Below are positions 37,627 through 47,067 of a DNA stretch of 64,000 bases, piece by piece. Position 1 is the first letter of the stretch. The number at the start of each line of letters is the position of its first letter. The notes below the pieces were generated by a model. The model was not told where the DNA came from. It was given only the letters and a program-made list of their open reading frames with translations, and did not search any database. This DNA is from Zeimonas arvi (GTDB lineage Bacteria; Pseudomonadota; Gammaproteobacteria; Burkholderiales; Burkholderiaceae_E): contig NZ_VDUY01000004.1 of assembly GCF_008039575.1 (NCBI RefSeq), positions 372,001 through 436,000 on the forward strand. The letters run 5' to 3'. Both the position numbers and the translations under genes were made by a program.

Positions 37627-38856
37627 ATGCCCGACACCCTGATCAAGGTCGACCTCGCCCAGTCGCCGTACGAGAACGAGAACATCCACAACCGCTGGCA
37701 CCCGGACATCCCGATGGCCTGCTGGGTCAATCCCGGCGACGACTTCGTGCTGGAGACCTACGACTGGACCGGCGGCTACATCAAGAACAACGACAGCGCC
37801 GACGACGTGCGCGACGTCGACCTGAGCACCGTGCACTTCCTGTCCGGGCCGGTGGGCGTGAAGGGCGCCGAGCCCGGCGACCTGCTGGTGGTGGACCTGC
37901 TCGACATCGGCGCCAAGCCCGACAGCCTGTGGGGCTTCAACGGCTTCTTCTCGAAGAAGAACGGCGGCGGCTTCCTGACCGAGCACTTCCCGCTCGCGCA
38001 GAAGTCGATCTGGGACTTCAACGGGATGTTCACGAAGAGCCGGCACATCCCGGGCGTGGAGTTCGCGGGCCTGATCCATCCGGGCCTGATCGGCTGCCTG
38101 CCCGACCGTAAGATGCTCGACACGTGGAACGAGCGCGAGGTCGACTTCATCGCGACCCAGCCCGACCGGGTGCCGCCGCTGGCCAACCCGCCGTTCGCGA
38201 AGACCGCCCACATGGGCAAGATGAAGGGCGACGCCGCGGCGAAGGCCGCCGCCGAGGGCGCCCGCACCGTGCCGCCGCGCGAGCACGGCGGCAACTGCGA
38301 CATCAAGGACCTGTCGCGCGGCTCGAAGGTCTTCTTCCCGGTCTACGTGGACGGCGCCGGCCTGTCGGTGGGCGACCTGCACTTCAGCCAGGGCGACGGC
38401 GAGATCACCTTCTGCGGCGCGATCGAGATGGCCGGCTGGGTGCACATGCGCGTGTCGCTGATCAAGGGCGGCATGGCGAAGTACGGGATCAGGAACCCGA
38501 TCTTCAAGCCGAGCCCGATCACGCCGAACTACAAGGACTACCTGATCTTCGAAGGCATCTCGGTCGACGAGCAGGGCAGGCAGCACTACCTGGACGTGCA
38601 CGTCGCGTACCGGCAAGCCTGCCTGAACGCGATCGAGTACCTGAAGAAGTTCGGCTACTCGGGCGCGCAGGCCTACTCGATCCTGGGCACCGCGCCGGTG
38701 CAGGGCCACATCAGCGGCGTGGTGGACATCCCGAACGCCTGCGCCACGCTCTGGCTGCCCACCGAGATCTTCGAGTTCGACATCAATCCCGGCGCGAACG
38801 GGCCGGTGAAGATGATCTCGGGCGCGGTCGACATGCCGATCTCGCCGGATCTCTGA
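37627..38856 (+). CDS. fmdA: Formamidase FmdA (acetamidase/formamidase family)
   Basis: A 409-residue cytosolic amidase releasing ammonia from formamide and possibly other short amides; a metal-dependent family distinct from nitrilase-type amidases. Hallmarks: NRWHPDIPMACWVNPGDDF near residue 22, GVEFAGLIHPGLIGCLP near 140, EHGGNCDIKDLSRGSKVFFP near 220 and GDLHFSQGDGEI near 250. Full length. A GGAGG site precedes ATG 37627. It sits directly behind urtE, consistent with amide uptake by the Urt system or co-regulation with urea use. Confidence 0.95.
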   Translation: MPDTLIKVDLAQSPYENENIHNRWHPDIPMACWVNPGDDFVLETYDWTGGYIKNNDSADDVRDVDLSTVHFLSGPVGVKGAEPGDLLVVDLLDIGAKPDSLWGFNGFFSKKNGGGFLTEHFPLAQKSIWDFNGMFTKSRHIPGVEFAGLIHPGLIGCLPDRKMLDTWNEREVDFIATQPDRVPPLANPPFAKTAHMGKMKGDAAAKAAAEGARTVPPREHGGNCDIKDLSRGSKVFFPVYVDGAGLSVGDLHFSQGDGEITFCGAIEMAGWVHMRVSLIKGGMAKYGIRNPIFKPSPITPNYKDYLIFEGISVDEQGRQHYLDVHVAYRQACLNAIEYLKKFGYSGAQAYSILGTAPVQGHISGVVDIPNACATLWLPTEIFEFDINPGANGPVKMISGAVDMPISPDL

Positions 38857-38868
38857 GGAGCCCGGGCC

Positions 38869-39231
38869 ATGCCGACCTACGACTACGAGTGTCCGGCCTG
38901 CGGCGGCTTCGACGCCTTCCGCAGCATCGCCGAACGCAACGAGCCGGCCGGGTGCCCGAGCTGCGGAACGGCCTCGGCGCGGGTGCTGAGCGCGCCGAGG
39001 CTGTCCGCGCTGGCCACGGGAGCCCGCCGGGCGATCGAGGCCAACGAGCGCTCGGCGAACGCGCCGATGTCTTCGCGGGAGTACGCCGACAGCCGCTCGG
39101 GCAGCTATGGCCGCCTGCGGCACCCGGCCGGCTGCGGCTGCTGCAGCACCGGCATCCGCAGCGCCACGGTGCGCGGCGCCTCGGGCGCCAAGGCCTTCCC
39201 GACCAAGCGGCCCTGGATGATCAGCCACTGA
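38869..39231 (+). CDS. fmdB: FmdB-type zinc-ribbon protein
   Basis: A 120-residue protein with the FmdB/CxxC_CXXC_SSSS zinc ribbon: [17 protein letters not shown] (C8, C11) and GCPSCG (C29, C32). A second Cys cluster, GCGCCSTG near residue 88, is not part of the ribbon. Historically proposed as a regulator of formamidase in Methylophilus, but its biochemical role is not settled. 12 bases after fmdA, so co-transcribed. Confidence 0.92.
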   Translation: MPTYDYECPACGGFDAFRSIAERNEPAGCPSCGTASARVLSAPRLSALATGARRAIEANERSANAPMSSREYADSRSGSYGRLRHPAGCGCCSTGIRSATVRGASGAKAFPTKRPWMISH

Positions 39232-39301
39232 GCCCTCCTCGGCGAACCTTCCCCGCCGAAGCTTCCGTCCCTCCTTCCATCGAACCCAGCAGGAACCCGT
39301 C

Positions 39302-40342
39302 ATGCATCACGGAGACATCTCCAGCAGCCACGACACCGTCGGTGTCGCCGTCGTCAACTACAAGATGCCGCGCTTGCACACGAAGGCCGAGGTGCTGGCC
39401 AACGCGCGCAAGATCGCGGAGATGATCGAAGGGATGAAGATCGGGCTGCCGGGGCTCGACCTGGTGATCTTTCCGGAGTACAGCACCCACGGAATCATGT
39501 ACGACCCGAAGGAGATGTACGAGACCGCGTCGGCGGTACCGGGCGAGGAGACCGCGATCTTCGCCGAGGCCTGCCGCAAGGCGAAGGTCTGGGGCGTGTT
39601 CTCGCTCACCGGCGAGCGTCACGAGGAGCACCCGAACAAGGCGCCGTACAACACGCTGATCCTGATGAACGACCAGGGCGAGATCGTGCAGAAGTACCGC
39701 AAGATCATGCCCTGGGTGCCGATCGAGGGCTGGTACCCGGGCAACTGCACCTACGTGTCGGAAGGACCCAAGGGCCTGAAGGTGAGCCTGATCATCTGCG
39801 ACGACGGCAACTACCCGGAGATCTGGCGCGACTGCGCGATGAAGGGCGCCGAGCTGATCGTGCGCTGCCAGGGCTACATGTACCCGGCCAAGGACCAGCA
39901 GGTGCTGATGGCCAAGGCGATGGCCTGGGCCAACAACAGCTACGTGGCGGTGGCCAACGCGTCGGGCTTCGACGGCGTGTACTCCTACTTCGGCCACTCG
40001 GCGATCATCGGCTTCGACGGCCGCACCCTGGGCGAGTGCGGCGAGGAGGACTACGGGATCCAGTACGCCGCGCTCTCGAAGAGCCTGATCCGCGACTTCC
40101 GCAAGAACGGGCAGTCGGAGAACCACCTGTTCAAGCTGCTGCATCGCGGCTACACCGGCAAGATCAACTCGCGAGAGGGCGACAAGGGCGAGGCCGCCTG
40201 CCCCTACGACTTCTACGCGAAGTGGATCAACGATCCGGAAGGCACGCGCGCGATGGTCGAATCGATCACGCGGCCCACGGTCGGGACGGAGGAGTGCCCG
40301 ATCGACGGGATTCCCAATCCCGATACCGCCGGACACCGTTGA
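39302..40342 (+). CDS. amiE: Aliphatic amidase AmiE
   Basis: A 346-residue nitrilase-superfamily amidase hydrolysing short aliphatic amides (acetamide, propionamide) to acid and ammonia. It is very close to Pseudomonas AmiE from the first residues ([20 protein letters not shown]). The catalytic triad is in register: E59 (FPEYS), K134 (KYRKIMPW) and C166 ([10 protein letters not shown]). Length matches (346). The related formamidase AmiF is shorter and lacks this N-terminus. AGGAACCC before the ATG. Confidence 0.96.
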   Translation: MHHGDISSSHDTVGVAVVNYKMPRLHTKAEVLANARKIAEMIEGMKIGLPGLDLVIFPEYSTHGIMYDPKEMYETASAVPGEETAIFAEACRKAKVWGVFSLTGERHEEHPNKAPYNTLILMNDQGEIVQKYRKIMPWVPIEGWYPGNCTYVSEGPKGLKVSLIICDDGNYPEIWRDCAMKGAELIVRCQGYMYPAKDQQVLMAKAMAWANNSYVAVANASGFDGVYSYFGHSAIIGFDGRTLGECGEEDYGIQYAALSKSLIRDFRKNGQSENHLFKLLHRGYTGKINSREGDKGEAACPYDFYAKWINDPEGTRAMVESITRPTVGTEECPIDGIPNPDTAGHR

Positions 40343-40363
40343 CCCGCCGGCACCGACGGATCG

Positions 40364-41218
40364 ATGAGCATCGCCGGATTGCGAAGGCCCGCCGAAGCGG
40401 CGGGCGGCGCGGCTTCCGATCCGCTCGCCGACTGGCGGGCGGCCGGCGAGCCCTTCTACCTGCCGTCGGGCGACGAGATCGCCGCGTTCGAGGCGGCCCA
40501 TGCGCTGCGCCTGCCGGTGCTGCTGAAGGGCCCGACCGGCTGCGGCAAGACCCGCTTCGTCGAGCACATGGCGTGGCGGCTCGGCATGCCGCTGGTCACG
40601 GTGGCCTGCCACGAGGACCTCACCGCCGGCGACCTGGTCGGGCGCTGGCTGCTCGACGCCGAGGGCACCCGCTGGCACGACGGGCCGCTCACGATGGCGG
40701 CGCGCCACGGCGCGATCTGCTACCTGGACGAGATCGTCGAGGCCAGGCCCGACACCACGGTGGTCCTGCATCCGCTGACCGACACGCGCCGCATGCTGCC
40801 GCTCGAGCGCCGCAACGAGCTGCTGCGCGCCCACCCCGATTTCCAGCTGGTGGTGTCCTACAACCCCGGCTACCAGGGCATGGGCAAGTCGCTCAAGCCC
40901 TCCACGCGCCAGCGCTTCACCGCGATCGACTTCGGGTACCCGGCGCCTGAGCACGAGGCGGCGATCGTGGCGCGCGAGAGCGGCCTGCCCTCGGAGACCG
41001 CGCAGGCGCTGGTCGCGCTGGCGGTCCGCACGCGGCGCCTCGAGGCGGACGGCCTGGAGCAGGGCGCCTCCACGCGGATGCTGGTGCACGCCGGCGCGCT
41101 GATCGCGCTGGGGCTGGCGCCGCGGGCCGCTTGCCTGCAGGCGATCGCCCTGCCGCTGAGCGACGACCCGGATCTCACGGTCGCGCTGCGGGCGGCCGTC
41201 GAGGCGAGCTTCGCCTGA
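40364..41218 (+). CDS. MoxR-family AAA+ ATPase (CbbQ/NirQ/NorQ type)
   Basis: A 284-residue AAA+ chaperone-like ATPase. Walker A GPTGCGKT (56-63), GWRLGMP-like helix, HEDLTAGDLVGRW (about 83-95, the CbbQ/NirQ signature), Walker B AICYLDEI (D122, E123), sensor-1 VVSYNPGYQ and arginine finger in KPSTRQRF. CbbQ/NorQ proteins pair with a VWA protein to remodel or activate a metalloenzyme; the partner gene follows by 4 bases. No Rubisco or NO reductase genes are in view, so the client here is probably one of the upstream amidases or urease. That is inferred. Confidence 0.94.
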   Translation: MSIAGLRRPAEAAGGAASDPLADWRAAGEPFYLPSGDEIAAFEAAHALRLPVLLKGPTGCGKTRFVEHMAWRLGMPLVTVACHEDLTAGDLVGRWLLDAEGTRWHDGPLTMAARHGAICYLDEIVEARPDTTVVLHPLTDTRRMLPLERRNELLRAHPDFQLVVSYNPGYQGMGKSLKPSTRQRFTAIDFGYPAPEHEAAIVARESGLPSETAQALVALAVRTRRLEADGLEQGASTRMLVHAGALIALGLAPRAACLQAIALPLSDDPDLTVALRAAVEASFA

Positions 41219-41222
41219 GCCG

Positions 41223-42911
41223 ATGGCCGCTCCGCAGGCTGCGCGCTACCTGGGGCCCTATCTCCGGGCCTTGTGGGCGAGCCCGGTCTCGATCGGCGCG
41301 CTGCCCGAGCCGGCGCCTCGCGCGGTGCTGGGCGACGCGCTGCTGCGCCTGCCGGCCGGCGCCCTCGGGTCGCGCGACCTGGCGCTGGCGACGGCCGCCC
41401 ACGCGGGGGCCCACCGCGCGCACGGCGGCCCGCCCTTCGACCGTGGCGCGCTGAAGCCGGTGCAGCTCGCCCTGGTCGGCCTGCTCGAGGACGCGCGGGT
41501 CGAGTGGCTGGCGGCCCGCGAGCTGCCGGGCCTGCGCGCGCTGTGGCTGGCCTTCCACGCCGCCGGTCCCGAGAGCGGCAACGGCTTCGAGATGCTGCTG
41601 CAGCGGCTGGCGCGCAGCCTGCTCGATCCGGGCTACCGGGATCCCCATCCGTGGGTGCAGAAGGGGCGGCGCCTGTTCTTCGGGGACGCCGAGGGGCGCG
41701 CCCTCGCGGTCGGGGCGCCGCAGGCGCTGCGCCGCGCGGCGTCACTGCTCGGCAACGACATCGGCCAGATGCGCCTGCAGTTCAATGCGAAGCTCTACCG
41801 GATCGAGCCCGCCTACCGTGACGACAATTCGCACCTGTGGATCGACGAGCCGCAGGCGGTCGATGCCTCGCTGCCCCCCGAGGGGGTGCCGGACGCCGAC
41901 GCGACCACGAGCGCCCGCGCCTCGGAGCAGGTGTCGGTCGAGGCATCGGTCGCCTATCCCGAGTGGGACCGGCTGATCGCCCGGTACCGGCCGCGCTGGG
42001 CCCGGGTCTTCGAGCGCCTGCCCGAGCGGCCGGGCTCGCCCGAGGCGATCCGCCGCCTCGAAGCGGCGCTGCGGGGGCGGGCGGCCGTTTCGAGGGGGCT
42101 GGCCGACCGTCTCGAATCGCTGCAGCGCGCCCGGCGCGGGGAGCGGCCCGTGCGCGCGGCCGATGGCGAGGATTTCCACCCGGGCGCGCTCGTCGACGCC
42201 CGCGTGGCGCAGCGCATGCGCAGCACGCCTGACCCGCGCGTCTACCTGCGCTGCGGGCCCGGGCGAGATCCGGCCGCCTTCGCGATCCTGCTCGATGCGT
42301 CGGCGTCGACAGCCCGTCCGTCGAAACCCGACGCGGTCGCGATCGGCGAAGGCGCCGGCGCAGGGCGGGTCGCCACCGTGCTCGATGCCGCCCGCCTCGC
42401 TGCGCTGCTGGCCGCCGAAGCCGTCGAGCGAACCGGGAGTTCGTGCGCGCTGATGGCCTTCGCGTCGAATGGACGCGGCGAGGTCGAGGTGCTCGCGCTC
42501 AAGGGTTTCGACGAGCGCGCCGGCGACCCCGCGGTCCTCGCGCGCGCGGCCGGGCTGCGCAGCCGCTGGTCGACCCGGCTGGGCGCCGCGCTGCGCCATG
42601 CCACGGCCGCGCTGGCGCGCCGGCCCGAGCGCTTCCGGCACCTGCTGGTGCTCTCCGACGGCGAGCCGCACGACGTGGACATCCACGACGCACGCTACCT
42701 GGTCGAGGACCTGAGGATGGCCCTGCGGGAGGCCGCCCGTGCGGGCGTGGCCGTGAGCTGCCTGGACATCGAAGCGGCGTCGTCCGGGCCGCTCCGGCCC
42801 GGGGCGCCATCGATGCGCAGCGCCTTCGCGCCGGGCGCCTGGCGCGCGGTGCGCCGCCTCGACGCGCTGCCGGCAGCCTTCGCCGCGGCGATCGGGCAGG
42901 CCGGGCGCTGA
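41223..42911 (+). CDS. NorD/CbbO-type VWA domain protein
   Basis: 562 residues. The N-terminal 330 residues are helical and match the NorD/CbbO adaptor layout (LALVGLLEDARVEWLAARE near 82-100). The VWA domain occupies about 350-555 with an intact MIDAS: DASAS (D358, S360, S362), the Thr in RSRWSTRLGAALRHA and LSDGEPHDVD. Partner of the preceding AAA+ ATPase, 4 bases upstream. In studied systems the pair acts on Rubisco or NO reductase; here the neighbours are amidases. Confidence 0.92.
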   Translation: MAAPQAARYLGPYLRALWASPVSIGALPEPAPRAVLGDALLRLPAGALGSRDLALATAAHAGAHRAHGGPPFDRGALKPVQLALVGLLEDARVEWLAARELPGLRALWLAFHAAGPESGNGFEMLLQRLARSLLDPGYRDPHPWVQKGRRLFFGDAEGRALAVGAPQALRRAASLLGNDIGQMRLQFNAKLYRIEPAYRDDNSHLWIDEPQAVDASLPPEGVPDADATTSARASEQVSVEASVAYPEWDRLIARYRPRWARVFERLPERPGSPEAIRRLEAALRGRAAVSRGLADRLESLQRARRGERPVRAADGEDFHPGALVDARVAQRMRSTPDPRVYLRCGPGRDPAAFAILLDASASTARPSKPDAVAIGEGAGAGRVATVLDAARLAALLAAEAVERTGSSCALMAFASNGRGEVEVLALKGFDERAGDPAVLARAAGLRSRWSTRLGAALRHATAALARRPERFRHLLVLSDGEPHDVDIHDARYLVEDLRMALREAARAGVAVSCLDIEAASSGPLRPGAPSMRSAFAPGAWRAVRRLDALPAAFAAAIGQAGR

Positions 42912-42914
42912 ATC

Positions 42915-43778
42915 TCAGCCGGCCAGCGCCGCCGCGAGCGCCCGGTCGAAGGCCGGGGCATCCTCGAACTGCACCCAGTGGCCGGCGCCGGGAACCAGCG
43001 CGAGGCCTCGGAAGTCGGGCGCGGCCGCCAGCGCCGGCGCGATCCGGTCGGCCGCGCCGCGGTAGAGCACGTCTTCGCTGCCCCAGATGCCCCAGACCGG
43101 GCAGCGCACCTCGCGCAGCGTGCGCAGCAGCACGTCGGTGCGCGAGAGCCGGCGCAGGCGCATCCGGTCGCGCGGCAGGTTGGCCGCGTGGATCGCGAGC
43201 GCGAGCTCGTCGATCGACTCGGGCCGGGCCAGCATCAGCCGCGCCAGGTTCTCGCGATGCGCGGCATCGAGCGCCGGCCCCGGCGCCAGGTGGCCCCAGG
43301 CCTTCAGCACCAGCGGCGCGGCGGGCTCGACGCCCAGCGCGGGGGCGCCGCACAGCACCAGCCTGCGCACGCGCGCGGGCCGCTGGGCCGCCATGAAGGC
43401 CGCGACCATGCTGCCGAACGAGAAACCGACCAGGTCGACCGGCGTGTCGCCGAGCAACGACTGCAGCGCGGCCTCCGTGGGATCCGGCAGCGCGTCGGCA
43501 TCGCCACCGGCAGGCGGGCGAGCCGAGTCGCCGAAGCCCGGGAGGTCCGGTATCCAGGCCTGATGGCCGGCCGCCACCAGCGCGGCGATGTTCCTCACCC
43601 AGTGGGTCCAGCTGCCCGAGCCGCCGTGCAGCAGCACCACCGGTGCGCCCTCGCCCCAGTTGTGCCACACCATCGCGCCGTCGCCGCAGGGCACTTCGTG
43701 GCGGCGGGCGACCGCCTCGATCGCTTTCAGGTCGTCGAGCGCCAGAATTTTTGCCGGAAGGGGATTCGCGTGCATCAT
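42915..43778 (-). CDS. Alpha/beta hydrolase
   Basis: 287 residues from the ATG at 43778; ATG 43775 and 43796 are alternatives and no ribosome site discriminates. Oxyanion stretch LLHGGSGSW (49-57), nucleophile elbow GFSFGS (S120) and catalytic His in GAGHWVQFE near the end; the acid is probably Asp in GSEDVLY. Cytosolic, no signal. Substrate unknown; resembles carboxylesterase or C-C hydrolase members. Divergent from the lipoprotein phospholipase-D gene with 58 bases between starts, and tail-to-tail with the VWA gene (3-base gap). Confidence 0.92.
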   Translation of the reverse strand: MMHANPLPAKILALDDLKAIEAVARRHEVPCGDGAMVWHNWGEGAPVVLLHGGSGSWTHWVRNIAALVAAGHQAWIPDLPGFGDSARPPAGGDADALPDPTEAALQSLLGDTPVDLVGFSFGSMVAAFMAAQRPARVRRLVLCGAPALGVEPAAPLVLKAWGHLAPGPALDAAHRENLARLMLARPESIDELALAIHAANLPRDRMRLRRLSRTDVLLRTLREVRCPVWGIWGSEDVLYRGAADRIAPALAAAPDFRGLALVPGAGHWVQFEDAPAFDRALAAALAG

Positions 43779-43836
43779 GGGCCGCGATCTTGCCATCGGA
43801 GCGGGGGGCTCCGGGCGCGTCACGTTCGGGAGTGAA

Positions 43837-45270
43837 ATGGGCGGTTCCGGATCCGGCTTGCCTGCGTGGGTCGCCAGGCGCCTGGCCACGGCCTGGCTGT
43901 CCGTCGCGCTGCTCGCGGCCCTGGCCGGCTGCGCGGGGCTCCCCGAGCGCGACCCCGCACCCCGGGCGGCGTCACGCGGCGAGATGCGGGAGCGGGTCAC
44001 GGTGCGCGGCGAACAGGGCAAGGTCGAGCCGCGTTCGGTGCGTCGCGTGCTCGCCGAAGTGGGGGCCGAGGGCAGGGCCGAGCTCGTCGCCCATCACCTC
44101 CGGGTCATGGCCGGCTCGGGCGATGTCGACCTCTACCGCGGCAACGCGGTGCGGCTGCTGGTGGACGGCCCGGTCGCCTTCGACGCGATGAAGCGCGCGA
44201 TCTCCGCGGCTCGCCATCGCATCCTGCTCGAGAGCTACATCGTCGAAGACCAGGGAGTGGCGGCCGAGATCGGCGCCTTGCTCGAGCGCAAGGCCGGCGA
44301 GGGGGTCAGCGTGGCGCTGATCTACGACAGCGTCGGGTCGATGCGAACGCCGCCGGAGTATTTCGCATCGCTCGAGAAGTCCGGGGTGATCACCTGCGCC
44401 TTCAACCCGGTGAACCCGCTGCGCCGGCCGGGCTACTGGGGCATCAATCACCGCGACCACCGCAAGTTGCTGGTGGTCGACAACGAAGTGGCGTTCACCG
44501 GCGGCATCAACATCAGCCAGGTCTACTCGTCGGGTTCCTTCCGGCCCCGGCCACCAACCGACGGCGGGGACGCGGTGCTGGATGGCTGGCGCGACACCCA
44601 GATCGAGCTGCGCGGCCCGGTCGTCGGCGCACTGGCGGTGAGCTTCGGCGAGATGTGGGGCAGGCAGGGTTGCCGGGGGGAACTGGGCGGCGCGTATCCG
44701 GCAAGCGTGGCGCAGCCGGGCGAGCGCGTGGTCAAGGTGCTGACCAGCGATCCGGGCGATCCGGAGAACCGCATCTACCGCGTGCTGTTGTCGGCGATCG
44801 ACGCCGCCCGGGTCAGCGTGCACGTGACCATGGCCTATTTCGTGCCCGGCGCCGACATGATCCAGGCCCTCTGCGATGCCGCAGGGCGCGGCGTGCACGT
44901 GAGCCTGCTGCTTCCCGGGCGCAGCGATTTCGCGCTGGTGCTGCACGGCGGGCGGTCCTACTACTCGCAACTGCTCGCCTGCGGGGTGGAGATCCACGAG
45001 ATGGCGCACGCGCTGTTGCACGCCAAGACCGCGGTGATCGACGGCGTGCTGTCCACCGTGGGTTCGAGCAACATGGATTGGCGCAGCTTCGTGATGAACA
45101 GCGAGATCAACGTGATCGTGCTCGGGGCGGAGCTGGGCGCGGAGATGGAGGCGCTGTTCGAGAAGGACCTGGCCACCGCGCGCCGGATCGATCCGCAGGA
45201 GTGGGAGCGGCGCGGGGCGTGGCAGCGGCTGATGGAGGCGATCGGGAGGATGGCGGAGCGCTTGTTGTGA
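43837..45270 (+). CDS. Phospholipase D-family lipoprotein, cardiolipin synthase-like
   Basis: 477 residues. GGGAGTGA ribosome site before ATG 43837. A lipobox (LLAALAGC, cysteine near residue 29) ends the signal, unlike classical Cls proteins which have membrane helices. Two HKD motifs are complete: H208-R-K210 with D215 (HRKLLVVDN) followed by GGINIS, and H395-A-K with D (HAKTAVIDG) followed by GSSNMD. The spacing fits cardiolipin synthase/phosphatidyltransferase. Lipidation would place it on the periplasmic face of a membrane. Condenses phosphatidylglycerol, or acts as a phospholipase; sequence cannot decide. Confidence 0.9.
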   Translation: MGGSGSGLPAWVARRLATAWLSVALLAALAGCAGLPERDPAPRAASRGEMRERVTVRGEQGKVEPRSVRRVLAEVGAEGRAELVAHHLRVMAGSGDVDLYRGNAVRLLVDGPVAFDAMKRAISAARHRILLESYIVEDQGVAAEIGALLERKAGEGVSVALIYDSVGSMRTPPEYFASLEKSGVITCAFNPVNPLRRPGYWGINHRDHRKLLVVDNEVAFTGGINISQVYSSGSFRPRPPTDGGDAVLDGWRDTQIELRGPVVGALAVSFGEMWGRQGCRGELGGAYPASVAQPGERVVKVLTSDPGDPENRIYRVLLSAIDAARVSVHVTMAYFVPGADMIQALCDAAGRGVHVSLLLPGRSDFALVLHGGRSYYSQLLACGVEIHEMAHALLHAKTAVIDGVLSTVGSSNMDWRSFVMNSEINVIVLGAELGAEMEALFEKDLATARRIDPQEWERRGAWQRLMEAIGRMAERLL

Positions 45271-45323
45271 CGCGTTCGGGAAGAGGCGCTCCGTGCGGCC
45301 GGAAGCGCCCCCGGGTCGGCGCC

Positions 45324-46670
45324 TCAGCGATCCCAGGACGTCTCGCCGGCCTTGGCCTTCTTGTCCAGATACATCGCAGCGTCGGCATGCCTGAGCAGTT
45401 GTTCGGGCTCCACGCCATGCTCGGGGTAGACGGCGGTGCCGATGCTTGCCGCCGCCTTCAATGCGGTCTTGTCGACGTCGACGGGTTCCCCTATCGCGCT
45501 GCGAAGCTTGTCCGCGATCGCCACTGCGTGTTGCGGCGTACCGAGGTCCTCCACCAGCACGACGAACTCATCCCCGCCAAGTCTCGCGACAGTGTCCTCT
45601 TCCCGCAGGCACTCCTTCAATCGCTGCGCGACCGTCGTCAGCAACTTGTCGCCCGTTGCATGGCCGAGCGAATCGTTGACCTGCTTCAAACCGTCGATGT
45701 CGATGAAAAGCACCGCCATGCGAGTCCCCCTGCCGCGGGACCTCGCGAGTGCGGACCTGATTCGATCGTAGAGCAGGCGCCGGTTCGGCAATCCGGTGAG
45801 ATCGTCATATCGCGCTGACTGCATCAATTTCTCGGTCAGCTGCCTTCGCTTGATCGCCGTGGCGATCTGTGCCGAAACGAATTGCAGCAGCTCCCTGTCC
45901 TTTTGGGAATAGCCCGCACCATGGCGGCTCTTCAGGATCAGCGCTCCGACCGCTTCCTTCTGATCGATGAGCGGCATCACGAGATAGGGCTGATCGGCCT
46001 TGGCCGCGGCCTTGCCAGGCCTCGTGGCGAGCAGTTCGTCGTCCGACAGGGTTCTCGGTCGGCCGTTGAGAACGGCTTCGCTGCAATACCGCTTCAGGAA
46101 CGTCGTCTGCATGTCCGACGGGAGTTCCGGAAGGTTTCTTTCGTAGGACAAGGTCAGCTCGTTCGTCCCGGGCGTGCATGTGGCAACTGCAAGGCCGGCG
46201 AGCGGAACCAGCTTTTCGATGATCTGGTCGATCTCCCGAAACAGGGAGGTCAGATCGACCGCGTCGTGCGCCGCCTCGGACACCGCGTAGGTCGCAGCCT
46301 GCAGTTCCTCCGCCTGTTTTCTCTCGGTGATGTCTCGTGCGACACCGATGCGCAATTGATCCGCTTCCGACCAGCGCGCCGACCACATGATGGGCACCAG
46401 GCTGCCGTCCTTGCGAACATAGCGGTTCTCGAAACCGATCCTTGGTTGACCGGTCATGACGATCCGGGCTTCTTCCAGTGTCCTGTCCCGATCTTCCGGC
46501 GCAACGAGGTCGATCATCGATCGACCGATGATCTCGTCGGGCGCATACCCGAAAATGCGTTCACACGCCGCATTCACATAGACGACGCGCCCGGCGGCGT
46601 CGACCAGCAGGACGGCGTCGAGCAAGAGATCCACCAGGGACAGCGGAAGCTTCCGAGCTTCATCGTTCAT
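45324..46670 (-). CDS. PAS-GAF-GGDEF diguanylate cyclase
   Basis: 448 residues. N-terminal PAS (about 10-125; DAVLLVDAAGRVVYVNAACE, RDITERK), GAF (about 145-280), and GGDEF domain (about 290-448). The active motif is intact, GGDEF at 365-369, and the inhibitory I-site REED (356-359) lies exactly five residues before it, so product feedback is expected. Makes cyclic-di-GMP from GTP. No membrane segment. ATG 46670 is chosen to begin just before the PAS; no ribosome site is evident. Base composition is visibly less GC-biased than neighbours. Confidence 0.92.
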   Translation of the reverse strand: MNDEARKLPLSLVDLLLDAVLLVDAAGRVVYVNAACERIFGYAPDEIIGRSMIDLVAPEDRDRTLEEARIVMTGQPRIGFENRYVRKDGSLVPIMWSARWSEADQLRIGVARDITERKQAEELQAATYAVSEAAHDAVDLTSLFREIDQIIEKLVPLAGLAVATCTPGTNELTLSYERNLPELPSDMQTTFLKRYCSEAVLNGRPRTLSDDELLATRPGKAAAKADQPYLVMPLIDQKEAVGALILKSRHGAGYSQKDRELLQFVSAQIATAIKRRQLTEKLMQSARYDDLTGLPNRRLLYDRIRSALARSRGRGTRMAVLFIDIDGLKQVNDSLGHATGDKLLTTVAQRLKECLREEDTVARLGGDEFVVLVEDLGTPQHAVAIADKLRSAIGEPVDVDKTALKAAASIGTAVYPEHGVEPEQLLRHADAAMYLDKKAKAGETSWDR

Positions 46671-46884
46671 CTTCGTACAAGGCGTTGGGCCGTTGACCAT
46701 CGAGGCAACCCGCCTGCCCGAGTTCGCCGGCGAGCTGGTCCGCCACGCAAGCGCTCGCGCAAGTGTGGTGGCTCGGTTCTTGTGCAGCGCTGCGCACAGG
46801 CGGGCGGTGGTCGCGGCGAGAGCCGGACGTGGACGCCGACCAGCCGGCACGAAGCAATCGCCACGACTGCCGCGTGCAAGAATA

Positions 46885-46930
46885 AGGTAAACAGGCGAAC
46901 CGCGGCCAGGTGAACAGGCGAACCGCGGCC
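46885..46930 (+). repeat. Tandem duplication, two 23-bp units
   Basis: Units 46885-46907 and 46908-46930 begin AGGT and share AACAGGCGAACCGCGGCC, differing at one base. They lie just downstream of tRNA-Phe. No gene is affected. Confidence 0.9.
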
Positions 46931-46954
46931 AGCGCGGACGCCGAAAACGACGAA

Positions 46955-46974
46955 GGCCAGCACGGAGGCTGGCC
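46955..46974 (-). terminator. Rho-independent-type terminator of tRNA-Phe
   Basis: A 7-bp perfect stem (GGCCAGC with GCTGGCC) and 6-base loop begin 18 bases after the tRNA 3' end. Reading the minus strand, the stem is followed by TTCGTCGTTTTC, a broken T-rich tail. Confidence 0.65.
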
Positions 46975-46991
46975 CAAGTAACTGAATTCTC

Positions 46992-47067
<76 letters not shown>

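Larger units (their letters stand above)
46671..46991. other. 321-bp gene-free stretch between the GGDEF gene and tRNA-Phe
   Basis: No supported coding region. It holds a 23-bp tandem duplication (46885-46930) and the hairpin that follows tRNA-Phe on the minus strand (46955-46974). The remainder presumably carries the promoter of the GGDEF gene, though no clear -10/-35 pair is visible. Confidence 0.7.

Noticed and set aside
38124-39425. 433-codon open frame overlapping fmdA and the zinc-ribbon gene
   Set aside because: Out-of-frame shadow; fmdA and the ribbon protein have diagnostic motifs in their own frames.
40364-42911. Evidence of denitrification or Rubisco from NorQ/NorD-like genes
   Set aside because: No nor or cbb structural genes are in the window; the context is amide and urea use.
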